A stretch of 9,628 bases of DNA from Chloroflexota bacterium. Its GTDB lineage: Bacteria > Chloroflexota > UBA5177 > JANWHV01. The stretch is from NCBI GenBank assembly GCA_025450375.1, contig JANWHO010000214.1, positions 1 to 9,628 on the forward strand, in the 5' to 3' direction. Positions within the stretch are counted from its first letter, which is position 1. Every line of letters begins with the position of its first letter. Under the pieces are notes generated by a model that saw only the letters and a program-made list of their open reading frames with translations, had not been told where the DNA came from and ran no database searches. Made by a program: the position numbers and the translations under genes. Positions 6,128-9,628 of the stretch are shown one piece after another.

Positions 6128-8575
6128 GTGACATCTCCCGCAAGCCGGCGCGCCGGCGAGAGCACGCATCCGCCGCGACCGGACGAGTACGCGGTGCTCG
6201 ACCGCATCCAGCGCCGGGTCCTCTGGCTCTCTACCTATATGGTGCACCACGCCAATCACCTGCGGCCCAATGCCGGCGATCTGAAAGTGGGGGGGCATCA
6301 AGCTTCCTCGGCCTCGATTGTCTCTATCCTGACCGCCCTCTACTTCCACCATCTTGGCCCGGGCGATCGGGTCAGCGTCAAGCCGCATGCCTCGCCCGCC
6401 TATCATGCCGTCCAATACCTGCTCGGTAATCTGGATCGGGCCTATCTGCCCAGCTTGCGGGAGTTCGGCGGGCTGCAAGCCTACCCGAGCCGGACCAAGG
6501 ACCCCGACCCGGTTGACTTCAGTACCGGCTCGGTCGGTCTCGGCGCCGTCGCCCCGATCTTCGCCGCCGCGGCGGCCCGTTACGCGAGCGCGCGTTTCGG
6601 CCGGGTCACGTCGCGCCGATTCGTGGCGATTGTCGGCGACGCCGAGTTGGACGAAGGAAACGTCTGGGAAGCGGCGGTCGAGGAGGCCCTGGCCGGTCTC
6701 GACAATGTGATGCTGATCGTCGACCTCAATCGGCAGAGCCTCGATCGGATTGTTCCCGGCGTCCGTGCCGCTCAGCTGAAAGGACTCTTCGCGGCCGCGG
6801 GCTGGCGGGTATTCGAGGCCAAATATGGGCAAAAGTTGCGCCAGGTCTTCCAGGGCGCCGGGGGCGCCGCCCTGCGACGCCGCATCGACGAGATGAGCAA
6901 TGAGGAGTATCAGAGCCTCCTGCGCCGTCGTGGACCTGAGTTGCGCGCGCGCCTGACCCGTCCCGCTGGTCTGGATGCCCCGGAGGATCTCGATATCGCG
7001 AAAGCCCTGCACGGCACGCCCGACGAGACCCTCCACGAGTTGCTGGGTAGCCTGGGCGGACACGATCTGGCCGAGCTGTTGCGCGTTTTCGCCGAGGTCG
7101 ACGGGACCCCTGATAACCCACCAACCGCGCCGGCGGTCGTCTTCGCCTATACGATCAAGGGATGGGGTCTTCCGTTCGCGGGCGATGCCCACAACCACTC
7201 CATGCTTCTGGGGGCCGCCCAGATTGCGACGCTCGCGGGGGATCTGGGGATCGCGGAGGGCGCCGAATGGGACGCCTTCCCGGCCGACTCGCCCGAGGGG
7301 CGCTGGTGCCGCGCGGCGGCGGCCCGCCTCCGCGCCTCTTCGGGTGAGCCGGAGCCGCTGGTGGCCGCCGACACGATCCCGGCCGGCCTTGGCCTCTCCT
7401 TCCCAAAGCAGCTCTCGACCCAGGAAGCGCTGGGCCGTATCCTCCCACGGCTGGCGGATCTACCGGCTTTCGGCGCGCGCGTAGTCACGGCCGCGCCAGA
7501 CGTCTCGATCTCGACGCACCTGTCGAACTGGGTGAGCAAGGTGGGTGTCTTCGCGCCGCGAGAACCGCGGGATTATCAGGAAGACGCGCGGCGTGTCTTG
7601 CGTTGGCTTCCCGGTCCGACGGGGCAGCATATCGAGCTGGGCATCTCTGAGATGAACTTGTTCCTTCTGCTTGGGCAGCTCGGACTCAGCTATGAGATTT
7701 CCGGCCAGCAGCTTTTCCCGATCGGCACGGTCTACGATCCCTTCGTCTGCCGGGGCCTGGACGCGCTCATCTACGCCCTCTACAACGGTGCCAAGATCAT
7801 CTTTGCCGGCACGCCGTCGGGCGTGAGCCTGAGCCCGGAGGGGGGCGCTCACCAGTCGACGGTAACCGCGTCGCTGGGGATCGAGCTCCCCAACCTCGAC
7901 TATTACGAGCCGGCATTCGCCGCCGAGGTGGAGTGGATCCTGCTCGCGGCGCTGCGCGCGTGCTGTGACCGGGTGGGAGGACGTTCCACGTACCTCCGTC
8001 TTTCGACCAAGCCGATTGACCAGAACCTGATGGCGGGACCGCTGAACCGGCTCGGCGAGGCGGAGTTGCGCTGCCAGGTTCTGGCGGGGGGCTACCGGCT
8101 GATCGAGGGGCTCGACGTGCTGCCCAACGCAACCGCGGCCCAGCGAGTCCAGATTATCACGAGCGGGGCAATGGCGCCGGAGGCCGTGGAGGCGGCTGCT
8201 CGCCTAGCCGAGGAAGAGATCGCCGCCACGGTTATTCACGTGACCAGTCCCGGTCGCCTCTTCTCGGCCCTCCGCGAGGCGCGGAGTCGTAGGCGCCACG
8301 ACGCGCACGATAGCTCCCTGCCCGCTCGGCTCGGCCATCTGAGCACGCTCTTGCCGGACCAGGAGCGGCGCTTCCCGATCGTCACCGTGCAGGACGCCTC
8401 GGCCCATAGCCTGGCCTTCCTGGGCAGTGTCCACGGGGCGCCGACCGTCCCCCTCGGGGTTGACGAATTTGGTCAGTCCGGCGCGCCCAGCGACCTGTAT
8501 CGCCATGCCGGGATAGGGGTCGAGGATATCATTGCCGCCACCTATTTGGCGCTGGAACTGGGCCAGGAGGCGTGA
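6128..8575 (+). CDS. AceE-like homodimeric ThDP enzyme (pyruvate dehydrogenase E1/transketolase superfamily)
   Basis: A cytoplasmic thiamine-diphosphate enzyme of 815 residues (E. coli AceE has 887) that would decarboxylate a 2-oxo acid or transfer a ketol unit. The order of motifs is that of AceE: VGGHQASSAS with His57, KPHASPAY with His87, FGGLQAYPS, STGSVGLGA, then GDAELDEGN at 170-178 and DLNRQSLD. After it come LKGLFAAAGWRV, NEEYQSLL, TIKGWGLPFAG with His357, the catalytic Glu508 in GISEMN, and PEGGAHQ with His575. These align with E. coli His106, His142, His407, Glu571 and His640. The C-terminus (DEFGQSGAPSDLYRHAGI) matches the AceE end. The GDG cofactor motif reads GDA, and about 50 residues of the AceE N-terminus are absent. 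The GTG start has only a weak ribosome-binding site (GCGAAAG); family similarity begins about 20 residues in. I recall high-GC homologues annotated as transketolase. The substrate is unknown. Confidence 0.88.
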   Translation: MTSPASRRAGESTHPPRPDEYAVLDRIQRRVLWLSTYMVHHANHLRPNAGDLKVGGHQASSASIVSILTALYFHHLGPGDRVSVKPHASPAYHAVQYLLGNLDRAYLPSLREFGGLQAYPSRTKDPDPVDFSTGSVGLGAVAPIFAAAAARYASARFGRVTSRRFVAIVGDAELDEGNVWEAAVEEALAGLDNVMLIVDLNRQSLDRIVPGVRAAQLKGLFAAAGWRVFEAKYGQKLRQVFQGAGGAALRRRIDEMSNEEYQSLLRRRGPELRARLTRPAGLDAPEDLDIAKALHGTPDETLHELLGSLGGHDLAELLRVFAEVDGTPDNPPTAPAVVFAYTIKGWGLPFAGDAHNHSMLLGAAQIATLAGDLGIAEGAEWDAFPADSPEGRWCRAAAARLRASSGEPEPLVAADTIPAGLGLSFPKQLSTQEALGRILPRLADLPAFGARVVTAAPDVSISTHLSNWVSKVGVFAPREPRDYQEDARRVLRWLPGPTGQHIELGISEMNLFLLLGQLGLSYEISGQQLFPIGTVYDPFVCRGLDALIYALYNGAKIIFAGTPSGVSLSPEGGAHQSTVTASLGIELPNLDYYEPAFAAEVEWILLAALRACCDRVGGRSTYLRLSTKPIDQNLMAGPLNRLGEAELRCQVLAGGYRLIEGLDVLPNATAAQRVQIITSGAMAPEAVEAAARLAEEEIAATVIHVTSPGRLFSALREARSRRRHDAHDSSLPARLGHLSTLLPDQERRFPIVTVQDASAHSLAFLGSVHGAPTVPLGVDEFGQSGAPSDLYRHAGIGVEDIIAATYLALELGQEA

Positions 8576-8580
8576 GGTGG

Positions 8581-8599
8581 CGCGGCCGGCTAGGCCGCG
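8581..8599. terminator. Hairpin in the convergent junction
   Basis: CGCGGCC at 8581-8587 pairs perfectly with GGCCGCG at 8593-8599 around the loop GGCTA. It lies between the stop of the AceE-like gene (8575) and the end of the minus-strand response regulator gene, whose stop codon is in the loop. There is no T-run on either strand, so termination by the hairpin alone is doubtful. Position between convergent genes suggests a shared 3'-end structure. Confidence 0.4.
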
Positions 8600-9000
8600 A
8601 GCAATCGGCGAATCGTGGCGACCAATTCCTCGATATCGTAGGGTTTGCGAAGGTAGGCATCCGCGCCGGCCTGGCGTACCTCCGGGGAATCGGCGACGGC
8701 CGAGAGCACCAGGATCGGCACCTGGGGCCCGTACCGCTCGCGGGTCGCGGCAAGGACGCGATCACCGCCCACCTTCGGCAGTCGCCAGTCGAGGATCAGC
8801 AGGGCCGGACACTGGCGCGCCAACCAGTCCAGGGCCTCCTGCCCATCCGCCTTGAGAATGACGAGATAGCGCTCGTAGTCGAGCAGCATCCCGAGCACAT
8901 CCAGCAACTGGGGGTTATCCTCAACCACCAGGATCGGCTGCCGCGCGCTTGCGGTTGCCTGTTCGCTCCGCCTGGGATCCACTGTCTTACCCGCGCCCAT
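8590..9000 (-). CDS. Stand-alone response regulator receiver protein
   Basis: A 136-residue two-component receiver domain with no output domain. It is expected to be phosphorylated by a histidine kinase and to signal through protein contacts, like CheY or Spo0F. After a 20-residue polar lead, PILVVEDN supplies the acidic pair Glu27/Asp28. The phospho-acceptor is Asp71 in LLILDWRLP, with the conserved Ser100 in ILVLSAVAD and Lys119 in YLRKPYD. The fold ends with the LVATIRRLLA helix and the protein stops there. No kinase gene is nearby. I chose the ATG at 8998-9000; a GTG immediately before it in the same frame is equally possible, and the upstream GGAGAG or GAGGGA does not decide between them. 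Longer in-frame extensions to about 9291 would run through the divergent XRE gene and are not credible. The gene converges on the AceE-like gene with a 14-base gap. Confidence 0.9.
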   Translation of the reverse strand: MGAGKTVDPRRSEQATASARQPILVVEDNPQLLDVLGMLLDYERYLVILKADGQEALDWLARQCPALLILDWRLPKVGGDRVLAATRERYGPQVPILVLSAVADSPEVRQAGADAYLRKPYDIEELVATIRRLLAA

Positions 9001-9072
9001 CACTCTCCGCTCTTCCCTCAAAGGTACCTGATAGCCCAAGTAATGTCGCGGACAGTTCCTACGGGTTTGCCC

Positions 9073-9102
9073 TTTACCGCCAGGTAAACCCCACGCTATG
9101 AT
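9073..9102 (+). promoter_or_regulatory. Promoter with overlapping inverted repeat for the XRE gene (leaderless start)
   Basis: TATGAT at 9097-9102 matches five of six bases of the -10 consensus. TTTACC at 9073-9078 matches four of six of the -35, with an 18-base spacer. The ATG at 9109 lies six bases after the -10, at the expected transcription start, so the mRNA is predicted to be leaderless; consistently, no Shine-Dalgarno sequence precedes it. TTTACC-GCCA-GGTAAA (9073-9088) is a perfect inverted repeat that covers the -35 and part of the spacer, a natural place for autorepression by the XRE protein. Confidence 0.6.
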
Positions 9103-9108
9103 ACGCTC

Positions 9109-9555
9109 ATGGCACGCACCACGAATAAGCGCGCGCGCGGCGACGGTGAATTGGGCGCCCGTATCCGGCGGCGGCGAAAAGCCCTGGGCCTGGCCGCCAA
9201 GGATCTGGCGCGCGCGGCCGGCGTGAGCCCTTCGTATGTCTCGCAACTTGAACATGGCACCCAGGAGCGTCCGTCCCTGGACGTGGTACATGCCCTGGCC
9301 GTGGCGCTTGGCCTCTCGTCGGCCGAGCTGTTCGGCGAACCGGTGGCCGTGGCCCTACCGCCCACGATCCCTCCGGTGCTGGCGGCCCTAGCCGGGGATC
9401 TCGGCCTGGACGCGCGGACGACCGAGATGCTGGCCGGTATCCACATCGATGGCCGGCAGCCCCGGACGCATGACGGCTGGCTGCTGATCATATTGGCCAT
9501 TCGTCATGCCTGCGTGGCCGACACGACCGCATCCCCGGTAGCGGCCAGCGGATAG
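9109..9555 (+). CDS. XRE-family helix-turn-helix transcriptional regulator
   Basis: A 148-residue cytoplasmic DNA-binding regulator. Residues about 15-75 form a Cro/C1-type HTH: LGARIRRRRKALGL, then AKDLARAAGVSPSYVSQLEHG as the helix-turn-helix proper, and the closing LALGLSSAELFG type helix. The N-terminal 13 residues are basic (TTNKRARG) and may contact DNA. The remaining 70 residues (PTIPPVLAALAGDLGLDARTT onward) contain a hydrophobic WLLIILAIRHA stretch and match no ligand-binding domain I recognise; they may serve in dimerisation. The ATG at 9109 has no ribosome-binding site but sits exactly where transcription should begin. The gene is divergent from the response regulator gene across 108 bases, so one operator could control both. 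Its targets cannot be told from the window. Confidence 0.88.
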   Translation: MARTTNKRARGDGELGARIRRRRKALGLAAKDLARAAGVSPSYVSQLEHGTQERPSLDVVHALAVALGLSSAELFGEPVAVALPPTIPPVLAALAGDLGLDARTTEMLAGIHIDGRQPRTHDGWLLIILAIRHACVADTTASPVAASG

Positions 9556-9628
9556 AGTCACCGCGACCGGAATCGACGGCGATGCAATCATCATCCTACG
9601 CAGGCGAGCCAGGGGCGCGGGCCTGGAG

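Noticed and set aside
6044..7198. 384-codon open frame on the minus strand under the AceE-like gene
   Set aside because: The plus strand carries clear AceE motifs throughout; the antisense product shows no recognisable domain.
9001..9291. N-terminal extension of the response regulator gene
   Set aside because: It would run antisense through the XRE HTH region and gives no recognisable domain; the receiver fold is complete from 9000 down to 8590.
9582..9628. Possible start of another plus-strand gene (ATG CAA TCA)
   Set aside because: Only 15 codons are visible before the window ends, with no convincing ribosome-binding site or recognisable sequence.

Overview
The window is GC-rich, densely coded bacterial DNA. 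It holds nine protein genes with gaps of about 140 bases or less, and no RNA gene, insertion sequence or CRISPR array that I can see. A sugar ABC transporter, an HspR-like regulator beside a DnaJ protein, and an AceE-like enzyme of the kind I recall from actinobacteria and Chloroflexota together suggest a high-GC Chloroflexota (Thermomicrobia-like) or actinobacterial genome. This taxonomic guess is an inference and is weak.

Region 1 (1-4662, + strand) is a deoxysugar uptake and catabolism operon. It contains the C-terminal part of a family 1 sugar-binding protein (cut by the window edge), two MalF/MalG-type permeases, an L-rhamnose mutarotase and an isomerase of the L-arabinose/L-fucose isomerase superfamily. 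The binding protein feeds the two permeases, the mutarotase interconverts the anomers of the imported sugar, and the isomerase would give the ketose. No ATPase, kinase or aldolase is in view. A 19-bp hairpin lies between the binding-protein gene and the first permease gene, a position known from mal-type operons for processing that sets binding protein above permease.

Region 2 (4663-6086, + strand) is a two-gene chaperone unit behind a structured intergenic region. It encodes a DnaJ/CbpA-type J-protein without the zinc finger and, overlapping it by one base, a 92-residue MerR-fold protein. That protein combines an HspR-like DNA-binding half with a CbpM-like C-terminal helix.

Region 3 (6128-8575, + strand) encodes an 815-residue thiamine-diphosphate enzyme of the homodimeric pyruvate dehydrogenase E1 (AceE) type. 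The active-site histidines and catalytic glutamate are retained. The N-terminal segment that binds E2 in the E. coli enzyme is missing, and the GDG cofactor motif reads GDA.

Region 4 (8590-9555) holds a stand-alone response regulator receiver on the minus strand, converging on the AceE-like gene, and a divergent XRE-family regulator on the plus strand. The XRE gene has a good -10 box placed so that the ATG falls at the predicted transcription start (leaderless), and a perfect inverted repeat covers its -35. The last 73 bases (9556-9628) show nothing I can support.

Nothing here is clearly a new system. The most unusual items are the AceE-like enzyme, the isomerase with a questionable first metal ligand, and the HspR/CbpM hybrid.
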